Shown: positions 32,490-41,600 of the stretch, piece by piece
Numbering within the stretch: the first letter of the stretch is position 1
How the letters are laid out: every line of letters starts with the position of its first letter
Assembly (NCBI GenBank): GCA_017404145.1
Contig: JAFRCW010000042.1
Coordinates: forward strand, 1 to 48,129
Direction: 5' to 3'
Source of the DNA: Ruminococcus sp.
GTDB taxonomy: Bacteria > Bacillota > Clostridia > Oscillospirales > Acutalibacteraceae
DNA: 48,129 bases
Notes under the pieces: generated by a model
The model's input: only the letters and a program-made list of their open reading frames with translations
The model's database searches: none
Told to the model about the DNA's origin: nothing
Position numbers and translations under genes: made by a program

Positions 32490-32754
32490 AATCATTCCAA
32501 CCGGAAAATTCAATAAAGATTTAAAACTGGCTAAAAAACGTGGGTATAAGCTTGAGTTACTGCAAAATGTAATTATGAAGCTTTCAATGGAAGAACAACT
32601 GGAAGCAAAGTACAAAGATCACAATTTGGAAGGTGAATACAAAGGTTGCAGAGAATGCCATATTACACCTGACTGGTTGCTGATCTATAGAATAGTTGAT
32701 GATGAATTATTGTTGGTTTTAACTCGTACCGGTACACACAGTGATTTATTCTAA
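32482..32754 (+). CDS. Type II toxin, YafQ family mRNA interferase
   Basis: A 90-residue RelE/YafQ-type endoribonuclease that cuts mRNA in the ribosome when released from DinJ. The family is shown by FNKDLKLAKKRGY, the histidine in YKDHNLEGEYKG, CRECHITPDWLLIYRI and the C-terminal LTRTGTHSDLF, which holds the conserved active-site histidine. It is complete and probably functional. It is translationally coupled to the antitoxin. Confidence 0.93.
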   Translation: MLKIIPTGKFNKDLKLAKKRGYKLELLQNVIMKLSMEEQLEAKYKDHNLEGEYKGCRECHITPDWLLIYRIVDDELLLVLTRTGTHSDLF

Positions 32755-32764
32755 TCTATAAATA

Positions 32765-32789
32765 GGCGTGGAATTCCACGCCTTATATT
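32765..32789 (+). terminator. Palindromic terminator after toxin
   Basis: AGGCGTGG and CCACGCCT around AATT form a perfect 20-bp palindrome followed by TATATTT. Weak T-run. Confidence 0.6.
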
Positions 32790-32822
32790 TCGTTACTGTT
32801 CGGTAACATCCTATAAACCATA

Positions 32823-32852
32823 AGCATCGGCGATTGTATGATAATTCTATAA
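32823..32852 (+). pseudogene. Remnant of a second queA 3' end
   Basis: Thirty bases that read AGC ATC GGC GAT TGT ATG and on to TAA, encoding S-I-G-D-C-M-I-I-L-stop. The true queA end (32091-32120) encodes [13 protein letters not shown]. The two differ mostly at third codon positions (AGT/AGC, ATC/ATA, ATA/ATT, TTA/CTA) and at one amino-acid codon. It includes the exact 16-bp repeat at 32827-32842. It has no upstream coding part. Confidence 0.75.
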
Positions 32853-32865
32853 AGGAAATATAACT

Positions 32866-33996
32866 ATGTATCAACTAATCAAACAGGAAGGCCGCGCCAG
32901 AAGAGGCGAGTTTCATACCGTCCACGGCGTTGTTCAGATGCCTGCGTTCATGAATGTCGCGACATGCGGCGCGATCAAGGGAGGACTCTCGGCGTACGAC
33001 CTCAAAGATATCAAAACACAGGTGATGCTGTCAAACACCTATCACCTGCATCTTCGCCCCGGCGACGAAGTCGTCAAACAGCTCGGCGGATTACATCAGA
33101 TGACCGGATGGGACAAAGTGATTCTCACCGACTCCGGTGGATTTCAGGTGTTCTCTCTCGCAAAAATCAGAGACATCCACGAAGAAGGCGTATACTTTAA
33201 TTCCCATATCGACGGCAGAAGGATCTTTATGGGTCCCGAGGAAAGTATGCGGATCCAGTCCAACTTAGCTTCCACGATTGCGATGGCGTTCGATGAATGT
33301 GTGGCGAATCCCTCAGAATACAGCTATACCAAAGCCTCTGTCAAGCGCACGACCAACTGGCTTTTGCGCTGTAAGAAAGAGATGGACAGGCTGAATTCTC
33401 TCGACGATACCATCAACAAGCATCAAATGCTCTTTGGCATCAATCAGGGCGGCGTCTATCACGATTTAAGGATCGACCATATGAAAGAGATCGCTCAGCT
33501 CGAACTCGACGGATACGCGATCGGCGGTCTTGCCGTGGGAGAGCCTGCCGAGGTAATGTATGAGGTGATCGAAGCGGTCGAGCCGTTCGCGCCGAAGGAT
33601 AAACCCAGATACCTGATGGGCGTCGGTACACCCGGAAACATCTTGGAGGGCGTGTACAGAGGCATAGACCTCTTTGATTGTGTGATGCCGTCCAGAAATG
33701 CCCGCCACGGTCATCTGTTCACGCGACAGGGTATCATTAATATCAACAACGAAAAGTACAAGCTTGACAACTCCCCTATTGATTCTCAATGCGGCTGTCC
33801 TGTCTGTCAGCGTCACACCAGAGCCTACATCAGACATCTGCTTAAAGCCAAAGAAATGCTCGGTATGCGCCTTGCTGTGATGCATAATCTCTGGTTCTAC
33901 AACACCCTGATGGAAGAGATCAGAGAGCATCTTGATCACGGTACATTCTCGGATTTTTATACAAAATACAGAGAGATACTGGATAAACGGATCTAA
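32866..33996 (+). CDS. tgt: Queuine/preQ1 tRNA-guanine transglycosylase
   Basis: Exchanges guanine 34 of tRNAs with GUN anticodons for preQ1. It is 376 residues long, normal for bacterial Tgt. Motifs seen are TDSGGFQVFSL with the catalytic-type aspartate, GINQGGVY, GGLAVGEP, the nucleophile region FDCVMPSRNARHG and the zinc site CGCPVCQRHTRAYIRHL. The SD AAAGGA is close upstream. It would be cotranscribed with queA but for the inserted toxin-antitoxin cassette. Confidence 0.97.
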   Translation: MYQLIKQEGRARRGEFHTVHGVVQMPAFMNVATCGAIKGGLSAYDLKDIKTQVMLSNTYHLHLRPGDEVVKQLGGLHQMTGWDKVILTDSGGFQVFSLAKIRDIHEEGVYFNSHIDGRRIFMGPEESMRIQSNLASTIAMAFDECVANPSEYSYTKASVKRTTNWLLRCKKEMDRLNSLDDTINKHQMLFGINQGGVYHDLRIDHMKEIAQLELDGYAIGGLAVGEPAEVMYEVIEAVEPFAPKDKPRYLMGVGTPGNILEGVYRGIDLFDCVMPSRNARHGHLFTRQGIININNEKYKLDNSPIDSQCGCPVCQRHTRAYIRHLLKAKEMLGMRLAVMHNLWFYNTLMEEIREHLDHGTFSDFYTKYREILDKRI

Positions 33997-34014
33997 TTTT
34001 CTATCGAATAGATA

Positions 34015-34043
34015 TTGCAAAATAAGATATTTGCTGTTATAAT
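34015..34043 (+). promoter_or_regulatory. Promoter of yajC
   Basis: TTGCAA at 34015-34020 and TATAAT at 34038-34043 are 17 bases apart, 31 bases before the yajC ATG. Confidence 0.8.
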
Positions 34044-34074
34044 CAATTAGAATAAATTGAAAGGAAGTAACGTA

Positions 34075-34470
34075 ATGCAAGCTATTTCAACATTCTTTTC
34101 GGAACATAGCTGGGCTATCATCCTTGTATATGTCGCTCTGTTCGCCGTATTATACTTTCTCTTGATCAGACCCAACTCCAAGAAAAAGAAACAAGAACAG
34201 GAAATGAGAAACAACATTGCGATCGGCGATGAGATCACCACTATCGGCGGTATCGTCGGCAGAATCATCGCAATCAAGGAAGATGAAGAAGCGTTTATCA
34301 TCGAGACAGGCTCCGACAGAGTGAAGATGAAGTTCAAGAAATGGGCGATCTCCTCCGTGGATACCGACAAGGGTCCGACCGAAGCTGAAAAAGCAAAGGA
34401 AGAAAGAGCCAAGGCAAGAGCGGAGAAAAAAGCTGAGAAAGAAAAAGAAAGAGCCAGAAAGAATCAATAA
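34075..34470 (+). CDS. yajC: Preprotein translocase subunit YajC
   Basis: A 131-residue accessory subunit of the Sec translocon. One membrane segment at about 14-34 (AIILVYVALFAVLYFLLIRP) is followed by the family motif RPNSKKKKQEQEM and NNIAIGDEITTIGGIVGRI. The C-terminus is a long Lys/Glu/Ala-rich charged helix. The start at MQAIST has GAAAGGAAG 7 bases upstream. In many Firmicutes it follows tgt, as here. Confidence 0.95.
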   Translation: MQAISTFFSEHSWAIILVYVALFAVLYFLLIRPNSKKKKQEQEMRNNIAIGDEITTIGGIVGRIIAIKEDEEAFIIETGSDRVKMKFKKWAISSVDTDKGPTEAEKAKEERAKARAEKKAEKEKERARKNQ

Positions 34471-34479
34471 TAAAAAGTA

Positions 34480-34514
34480 TCACCCCTGCATAGAGTGTAC
34501 AGGGGTGATTTTTT
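34480..34514 (+). terminator. Terminator carrying the SD of the next gene
   Basis: TCACCCCTG (34480-34488) pairs with CAGGGGTGA (34500-34508), followed by exactly six T and then the ATG at 34515. GGGGTGA in the 3' arm is the only SD for the downstream gene. Terminator formation and ribosome access therefore exclude each other. Confidence 0.88.
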
Positions 34515-34919
34515 ATGTCCAAATACTTCTCTGAAAAACATCAGATGCTCAAGTCGATCTTGATCGGGGTGTTATCATCCGTAGTCATTATCGCAATCCT
34601 GATGTGTATTCTGTCGGTAATCTTTCTTTTTTCGTCCTCTCTGCCCTCTCAGTATCTTGAATACATTCTTCTGGTTTTGGAGATTGTCGGAGTACTGTGC
34701 GGCGCGTACATAGCAGCAAGAATATTGAAACAGCAGGGATTGATCGTCGGACTGACGGTATCGGGAATCGTTTTCGCGGCAATCATTATCGCGGGGTTTT
34801 CCATCGGTACCGATTCGATCACTTATTTCACGCCGGTAAGAGCAGTCATACTGCTTCTCTGCGGCGCATTAGCGGGAATCAAAGGCGTAAACCGCAAGGA
34901 GAAAATTCGGATCAAATAG
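34515..34919 (+). CDS. TIGR04086-like membrane protein
   Basis: A 134-residue protein with four membrane segments (about 14-38, 47-66, 75-95, 106-122) and a basic C-terminus (KGVNRKEKIRIK). Size, segment spacing and position just after yajC match the TIGR04086 family of Firmicutes, whose function is unknown. Its ribosome site lies in the terminator stem upstream. Its end overlaps the convergent RluA-type gene by 8 bases. Confidence 0.8.
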   Translation: MSKYFSEKHQMLKSILIGVLSSVVIIAILMCILSVIFLFSSSLPSQYLEYILLVLEIVGVLCGAYIAARILKQQGLIVGLTVSGIVFAAIIIAGFSIGTDSITYFTPVRAVILLLCGALAGIKGVNRKEKIRIK

Positions 34920-35781
34920 CGTCATCGTTCAGAATACGTAAAAACTCCTCAGGAATACCGGTATCGAGTAGTATCGATTCTTTTGTGATTGGATGAATGA
35001 ATTCCACTTTATAACAGTGAAGCGCCTGCCGATGAATACGAGACAGCGAGCCTGAGTAGAGATCATCGCCCGCAAGCGGATGACCGAGAGAACTCATATG
35101 ACAGCGGATCTGATGCGTTCTGCCGGTCTCCAGCCAAAGCCGCAAGAGCGTATGCTTCTTTGAATGTGATATAGGTTCATAGTGAGTTACAGCAGTCTTA
35201 CCGCCCTCTCTGACTTCTCTGACGATCTTGCTGCCGTCTTTGAGCTTGATCGGCGCGCTGACCGTACCTGCTTGTATAATAACGCCCTCGCAAACGGCAA
35301 TATATTCTTTTTGTATCTTTCCTTGCAGCAATCCGCAGGTGATCCTGTCCTTTGCGATCACGACACAGCCAGAAGTATCCTTATCCAGACGGTTTAAAGC
35401 TCTGAAGGTATATTCCTCTCCCCTTTGACGCTGATGAAAAGCTACCAGATTCGCCAGCGTATCGCTCTGATAGACTTTGACGGGATGAACCGGCATACCG
35501 CAAGGCTTGTTGATTACTATCAGGTATTTGTCTTCATAAAGGATATCAAGAGTCCCTTCCACAGGCAGGATCTCATTCTTGTCTGTCGGAAGGGATATTT
35601 TGATGATATCTCCCTCAAAAACGGTATCAACGGTTCTGAGCGTTTTTCCGTCTCTGGTAATACCAAAAGCGTGATATTTCGCAAGTTTCAGGGTCTCGGC
35701 GGTCAGACCGCAGCGTTTTCTGAGAAAATCCTTTGCGGTTTTGCCGTCATATTCTTTTGATACAATAAACTCAAAATACAT
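34912..35781 (-). CDS. RluA-family rRNA/tRNA pseudouridine synthase
   Basis: A 289-residue enzyme that isomerises uridines in RNA. An N-terminal S4-like part is followed by the catalytic domain with INKPCGMPVHP, the active aspartate in ALNRLDKDTSGCVVIAK (about 130) and LLRLWLETGRTHQIRCHM (about 218). The first good start is MYFEFIVSKEY. It overlaps the end of the DUF1294 gene by 11 bases and has no clear SD of its own, so it is probably translated by coupling. Which RNA position it modifies cannot be told. Confidence 0.92.
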   Translation of the reverse strand: MYFEFIVSKEYDGKTAKDFLRKRCGLTAETLKLAKYHAFGITRDGKTLRTVDTVFEGDIIKISLPTDKNEILPVEGTLDILYEDKYLIVINKPCGMPVHPVKVYQSDTLANLVAFHQRQRGEEYTFRALNRLDKDTSGCVVIAKDRITCGLLQGKIQKEYIAVCEGVIIQAGTVSAPIKLKDGSKIVREVREGGKTAVTHYEPISHSKKHTLLRLWLETGRTHQIRCHMSSLGHPLAGDDLYSGSLSRIHRQALHCYKVEFIHPITKESILLDTGIPEEFLRILNDDAI

Positions 35782-36088
35782 GGAACACAAAATGCAGCAG
35801 CAAAAAAGCAACCAGAAGTTCTAAAAAGAACAGCACGGGAATACCTATCATAAAGACAGGCTTTTTCGTTTTATGTCGGATAGCAATCATCGTCAGATAC
35901 ATCAGCGGAGCGCCGCCGATCGCCGCGACAATGATCAAATGTTCCTCGGGAATTCTGTGACGGTGCCTTTTTGCGTTGATCTTGTCTCTGGCGGTGATCA
36001 CTAACGCGTATAAATTGATCAGAATCAAATACGCTATCAAAATATACAGACCATAATAATGCGATAAATAATAGTTAAAATAATCCAT
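35771..36088 (-). CDS. DUF1294 membrane protein
   Basis: A 105-residue membrane protein of the DUF1294 family: hydrophobic segments at about 13-32, 45-68 and 80-103, with the family stretch RHRIPEEHLIIVAAIGGAPLMYLTMIAIRHKTKKPVF split by charged loops. The start at MDYFNYYLSH is supported by GAGG 5 bases upstream; the longer frame to 36187 would run into the divergent gene. Function unknown. It is the first gene of a short operon with the RluA-type gene. Confidence 0.85.
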   Translation of the reverse strand: MDYFNYYLSHYYGLYILIAYLILINLYALVITARDKINAKRHRHRIPEEHLIIVAAIGGAPLMYLTMIAIRHKTKKPVFMIGIPVLFFLELLVAFLLLHFVFHVF

Positions 36089-36109
36089 AAAGACCTCGGA
36101 GTGTGCAAA

Positions 36110-37315
36110 ATGAAATTCAAAAGAATAACGCCGTTTCTTCTGTCGTTTCTCATTCTTTGTGTGTCCGTCTGTTTTGCGGGACGTCATAACGAAGATTCAA
36201 TAACGCCGTCATCTGAACCGACACAGCCGTCATTTGATGTATCTGACGCAGAAATGAGAGGCGTATGGATCAGCTATATGACGCTGGATACGGAAAACGC
36301 AGAAAACATAGAAGAAGCCATCTGTGAGAAAACAGAGAGAATCATTGATATTATGAAAAGCGCAAGCCTCAATACGATGATCGTGCAGGTCAGACCGTTT
36401 GCGGACGCCTTATACCGATCTTCCTATTATCCATGGTCGCATATCCTCACGGGAGAGCAGGGAGAAGATCCCGGCTTTGACCCGCTTGCTGTCATTATCG
36501 AAAAAGCCCATTCAAACGGGATCGCGGTTCACGCGTGGGTTAATCCATACCGTGTCAAAACCGCCGAAACACCGTCAGAGCTTTGTGAAGATTCCCCTTT
36601 TATACAATCGCCGGAAATATGTAAGGAGCATGACGGAGCAGTCTATCTTGACCCATCCGATGAATCGGCGCGCAAGCTGATTACAGAGGGCGTCAGAGAG
36701 ATCGCAGATAAGTACGCGGTAGACGGGATCCAATTCGACGATTATTTCTATCCGACAGCAGACGAGAGCTTTGACAAAGAAGAATACGAAGCGTATACAG
36801 CAGAAGCAGTCTCTCCCCTTTCTCTCTCAGACTGGCGAAAGGAAAACGTCAATACGCTGATTAGAGATGTGTACAGGGCGATCCATCAAGCAAATGACAA
36901 CATTGTGTTCGGTATCTCTCCGCAGGGAAATTACGCGAACAACGATAGCTTATCCGCCGACGTCGCGTCTTGGTGCGAAAAAGAAGGATATATAGACTAC
37001 ATCTGCCCTCAGATCTATTTCAGCTTGGACAATCCGGCTCTGACATTTGAAAAGGGGCTTGCCGACTGGCTGGATCAGGAAAAGCATCCCGCTTTGAAAC
37101 TGTACGCAGGGATCGCGTGCTATAAAGCAGGCTCAGACGCCGATGAAGGCACATGGCTCGATAATGACGATATTATCCGGACTGAGGTGGAAATCGTCAG
37201 AGAGAGCGCTATAGACGGCTTTATGCTGTACAGTATCGACAGCTTTGAGAAAGAAGATTGTCAGGCGGAGATAGAGCACCTGAAAGACTATCTCAACAGT
37301 TCTCCCAAACAATAA
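36110..37315 (+). CDS. GHL10-type secreted glycosyl hydrolase-like protein
   Basis: A 401-residue exported protein. The signal peptide is at about 1-23. A short linker rich in Ser, Pro and Thr follows, then a TIM-barrel of the GHL10 (formerly DUF187) family with EMRGVWISYMTL, MIVQVRPFADALY, HAWVNPYRV, GIQFDDYFYP and FGISPQGNYAN. Members are thought to act on sugars of the wall or of plant and host glycans; the substrate is unknown. The start at MKFKRI has CGGAG 8 bases before it. Its end overlaps the convergent mtaB gene by 28 bases. Confidence 0.88.
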   Translation: MKFKRITPFLLSFLILCVSVCFAGRHNEDSITPSSEPTQPSFDVSDAEMRGVWISYMTLDTENAENIEEAICEKTERIIDIMKSASLNTMIVQVRPFADALYRSSYYPWSHILTGEQGEDPGFDPLAVIIEKAHSNGIAVHAWVNPYRVKTAETPSELCEDSPFIQSPEICKEHDGAVYLDPSDESARKLITEGVREIADKYAVDGIQFDDYFYPTADESFDKEEYEAYTAEAVSPLSLSDWRKENVNTLIRDVYRAIHQANDNIVFGISPQGNYANNDSLSADVASWCEKEGYIDYICPQIYFSLDNPALTFEKGLADWLDQEKHPALKLYAGIACYKAGSDADEGTWLDNDDIIRTEVEIVRESAIDGFMLYSIDSFEKEDCQAEIEHLKDYLNSSPKQ

Positions 37316-38580
37316 TCATCCTTCGCCTGTGTAATACATACATCCAACAGTCGATTGGATAAATCGGCGTCGGACTGTACCTTAACCTTGGTATAGTTCT
37401 CGGTATATCCTTCGAAGAGACCGTCTTTATCTTTGGTTTCAAAGAGAACGGATACGGTTTTTCCGATCTGCGACGAGAGAAACGTCTTCTCGGTTAGATT
37501 CGTATGTGCGATCATGATTTTAGAACGTTCATTCTTGACCGATTCCGGAATCTGACCGTCCATCTGATCTGCCTTCGTACCTTTTCTTCTGGAATAAGCG
37601 AATACGTGCGCCTTAGCAAAACCGATCTCATCACAGAACGCAAGCGACTCTCGGAACTCTTCTTCGGTCTCTCCGACAAAGCCGACCATAACGTCGGTAG
37701 TAACAGACGAATTCTCAAATATCTCACGGATGTTTTCCACGATCTCACGGTATTCATTCGTGGTGTAATGCCGTCTCATACGCACAAGCGTCGCATCACA
37801 GCCGGACTGAAGCGAGAGATGAAAATGCGGACAGAACTTCTCTTCCCGACTCAGCCGCTGGAGAACATCTCTTGTCATCCTCTCGGGCTCGATAGAGCCG
37901 AGTCTGACACGGTTAACACCTTCCGCAGCGCATACCGCACTGACCGCGTCACAGAGCTCTTCTCCTGTGTCCTGGCCGAAAGCAGAGAGATTGATGCCGA
38001 CCAGCACGATCTCGTGAAATCCGTTTTGGGCAAGTTTCTCGGCTTCTATACGGATATCCTCCACCCTCTTCGAGCGAACGCGCCCTCTGGCGTACGGGAT
38101 AATGCAGTAAGTACAGAAGCGGTTACATCCGTCCTCGATCTTAATATAGGCTCTGGTACGGCTTTGAAACCGCGAGAGTGTCATCGTTTCAAAAGCTTCA
38201 TTTTTTTCGTGGGGCGTGATCCGAATGATTGGCTCTTTGCGGACAAGATATTCCTCTAAAGCGGCAACAACCTCTCTGCGGGAGGTGTTGCCCAAAACGA
38301 TATCACAGCCTTCGAAAATAGAAGTATCTTCAGAAAACGCCTGCGGCATACAGCCGGTCAGGATCACGATACATGAGGGATTCTCTCTGTTGATCCGATG
38401 GATCACCTTCCTGCATTTCGCGTCGCCTGTCGCGGTGACGGTACAGGAATTGATGAGACAGATATCAGCGTTCAGATAACTATCAGACGGCATATAACCC
38501 GCTTTGACAAGCATCTCGCTCATGACCTCGGATTCATACTGATTGACCTTGCAGCCAAGCGTAACAATATAAAAATTCAA
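37288..38580 (-). CDS. mtaB: tRNA t6A37 methylthiotransferase MtaB
   Basis: A 430-residue radical-SAM enzyme that converts t6A37 of tRNA to ms2t6A. The N-terminal UPF0004 domain has three cluster cysteines (TLGCKVNQYES, NSCTVTATGD, LTGCMPQAF). The radical-SAM motif is CNRFCTYCIIPYARGR at about 145, and a TRAM domain closes the protein. The MtaB/YqeV subgroup fits better than MiaB. I choose TTG at 38580 since AGGTGG lies 6 bases upstream; a GTG three codons earlier overlaps that site. It uses the t6A made with tsaB and tsaE elsewhere in the window. Confidence 0.9.
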   Translation of the reverse strand: MNFYIVTLGCKVNQYESEVMSEMLVKAGYMPSDSYLNADICLINSCTVTATGDAKCRKVIHRINRENPSCIVILTGCMPQAFSEDTSIFEGCDIVLGNTSRREVVAALEEYLVRKEPIIRITPHEKNEAFETMTLSRFQSRTRAYIKIEDGCNRFCTYCIIPYARGRVRSKRVEDIRIEAEKLAQNGFHEIVLVGINLSAFGQDTGEELCDAVSAVCAAEGVNRVRLGSIEPERMTRDVLQRLSREEKFCPHFHLSLQSGCDATLVRMRRHYTTNEYREIVENIREIFENSSVTTDVMVGFVGETEEEFRESLAFCDEIGFAKAHVFAYSRRKGTKADQMDGQIPESVKNERSKIMIAHTNLTEKTFLSSQIGKTVSVLFETKDKDGLFEGYTENYTKVKVQSDADLSNRLLDVCITQAKDDYCLGELLR

Positions 38581-38597
38581 AAAAACCACCTGTTAGT

Positions 38598-38625
38598 ATT
38601 ATAGGTTTTTTTCCGAAAAAGTCAA
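38598..38625 (-). promoter_or_regulatory. Promoter of mtaB
   Basis: On the minus strand TTGACT (38625-38620) and TATAAT (38603-38598) are 16 bases apart, 17 bases before the TTG start, just after the amylase terminator. Confidence 0.75.
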
Positions 38626-38631
38626 TGTTAT

Positions 38632-38663
38632 AAAAAAACAGGAGCGGTTTTGAACCGCTCCTG
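38632..38663 (-). terminator. Terminator of the amylase gene
   Basis: CAGGAGCGGTT and AACCGCTCCTG form an 11-bp stem with a 3-base loop, followed by TTTTTTTA on the minus strand, 17 bases after the amylase stop. Confidence 0.92.
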
Positions 38664-38680
38664 CGTATTATGCTGTGGAA

Positions 38681-41600
38681 TTATCTCCATTCAACGTTGA
38701 ACTTGACGTTGTTCCAGCTCTTGAAATAGAGCGTCTTGCCCTGCTGGATCGCGATATCATCGGACTGATTCCAGAAGGTATTCCAGTCGCCCTGTGTAGA
38801 GCCGGTAGGCATTCTGACGATAGTGATGTTCTCATACGCCATCGCGCCGGGGAAGATCACGTTGCCGGAGGAATCCGAGTTACCTGCGACCCACTGACCT
38901 TCAGAGCCGTTGTTCCATACCCATCCGAACCATGCGGGATCGGCAACAGAGGATTCTCCGGGAACAAAGGTGAGGTCATCGCCGCCGGGCGTAGGATCAT
39001 CGGGACCGGTTGTCGGAACAATAACGGGACCTACGGGGCTGATCATATCATAGGACAGCGTGCAGGTATCGGAAACACTGTCATACTGCAGATAGATTGT
39101 ATGCTCGCCGGCGGGGACATACATCTTATCGAAGTTTGAAATACTGGAGAGCGCGTGCTCATTGACCAGCGTAACGGGATTGACAAATCCTGCCCAGCCG
39201 TCGGTGCAATACTGTACGCCGGTGTCATAATTGCGGCAGAAGATATAAGAGGCGTCAGGGAAATCATAGGTCATTCTACCGTATTCATCAAGATCCATCT
39301 GTACGGTCTGCTTGGTTTCATCCTCACTGAACGCCTTGCAGTAAACCATCGCGACCCATCTGTTGGAAAGCTTCTGGAGCTCATAGGACTCGGTGGGAGG
39401 ATCGGGAGCGTCTGTGTAGGGTTCGGGAGCGGACGTCACAGGCTGAGGCGCGGTCGTAGCGGGCTCGCCGTCGAGATACGTGCCGATCGCGTACGGAACA
39501 GAGACTGACGCAAGATACTTTTGGATCAGGGTAGCATCGATAACAGATACTGCCGTGTCGCCGTCAACATTCGCGCATCTGGTGGTATCCGCGTCAAACT
39601 TCGGCACAAGTGACGCCAACATCTTCTGGATCTTGGTAGCGTCAAGAACGGTGATTTTATCGTCGCGGTCAGCGTCGCCCAGCTTGAGCTTTCCGGTAGA
39701 CTGGGTAGCAGGCTGAGTGGGAGTAGTCGGCTTCTGGGTAGAAGGCTGTGTCGGAGGCTGAGTAGTCGGCTGAGTCGGAGTAGTGGAGCCGCCGGTGACG
39801 TCGGAATCGGACAGCGTACCGGAGTTGTAGTTATAAGGCTCAACATGGAGATTCTTGCAGATCATCGTTCCGACGATATGATAACCGCCCTTTGAGCGCT
39901 GTGCATCGGAAAGATTAGAGTTTGCTCCGTAGATGATAACTGTCGGAGGCAGGGTCGGACCACAGTAGCCGCCGCACTGAGAAGAGGAATGTCCGATATG
40001 CTTCGACATTACACCGCCGTGGAATTTGACATAGGTCGTACCTGAGGGAATCGTAGCGGAATAAATATTGCCGGAGGTCTTGTTCATCTTGATACTGTTC
40101 GAGAACTGACCGGTAGCAGACTCTGAATTCTTGCAGAAGACATAGACGTTTTCCCACTTGGTAGCGGTATTGTCAAAGTAAACGGTTCTGGAACCGGTGT
40201 TGGTATCCTTGACAATATTATAGGTAGTGGAGGTCGATTTGGAACCGTTCTTCGCGGTAACGGTGACGGGAATCGACTTGCCGTTCGCGACAGAGCTGTT
40301 GAGAGTGAAAGTGGTGGTGCCGTTTAAAGTAGCGGTACGCGCGTTGAGGTTGCCGAACTGCACGGTAGCCTCGGTAGCGTTAGAAACGGTGACAGCCAGC
40401 TTCGCGGTGGTGTTTGCGTACGCAGCGGGAACGCCGGAAGCGATCTTCGTGCCGTCTAAGGTAACAGATACTTCGGGAGCGGAATTCTGGGCAGTCTTGT
40501 TATAGATGACCGCAACGCCGGAGGAGCCGATCTGGCCGGTGATCTTGCCGCCGGAGACGTTGAAGGTCTTGCCGGTGACCTGATCGACGTAGGATCCCGC
40601 GGTCATCGAGCAGCTCTGGTTGACAGAAGCGGAAGTTGCCGCGAGGTTTGAAATCACCATACCGGAGGTGCCGCGCTGTACAAACAGCATAGAGCCGGAC
40701 GCGGTAACGGTCTCATTCTGACCGGCGAACGCATTCTTGAACTTGTTAACTTCGACAACGGACTTGTTCTGCCATGTATCGGCGGAGCCGTAGAAGCCCA
40801 TCAACTCGTCATATTTGATAAAGCCGGGACTATCCAGCGATTCATGCTCGGGACGGACAAAGAACAGAGCGGGAGCATCCTTACGCGCACCGATCGCCGC
40901 CCAACCGACAATCTGCTTCGCCTTGGAAAGGCTGAGAGAAACGCCGTCGCAGAAGTTATCGTGAGACTCTACCCACAGCACGTTTTGACCCTTCTGAGAG
41001 CCGGTATAGCCGTAGTTGACAAGGCTGGATGCGTTAGAAGAATTCAGCGCAGATCTGACAGTGTTGCCGTAATTATAGTCGGTAACATTCATGTACTTAG
41101 TATACGCGGAGATATTCAGCTTTCCGGCAAGAGAGAGAACTTCGCCGTAAATATAGGCATTGGAGTTCTTCGCCTTGATCGCGCTGGTGATCGTCGGCCA
41201 GAAGTTAGAATAAGAATTACCGGAATCATCGGGGGTACCGATATGCTTCGCCGCGTCAAAACGGAAGCCGTCTACGCCGGAGTCGGACAGCGGATTGATC
41301 AGGTTATTGATCAGATACTGCTGATAGGCGCTGCTCTCGGTGTTGAGATCCTTCAGACCGCCTAAGTCATAGGTGGTCATGGTGTCTCTGGAATTATCGG
41401 AAGTCTTGGTATAGGACTCATAGGTGTCAGGACGGCGATAGAAAGTCTTCACAGTAGAATTCATCGCTGCCCATGCCGCCTTTGCTTCCGCCTTGGTGTC
41501 ATAGTTAAAGTCGGTGGTATGGTTGGTGACGACGTCGGCAATAACCTTGATGCCGTACTTGTGCAGCTCGGTCGTCATCGACTTGAGATCAGCCTGTGTG

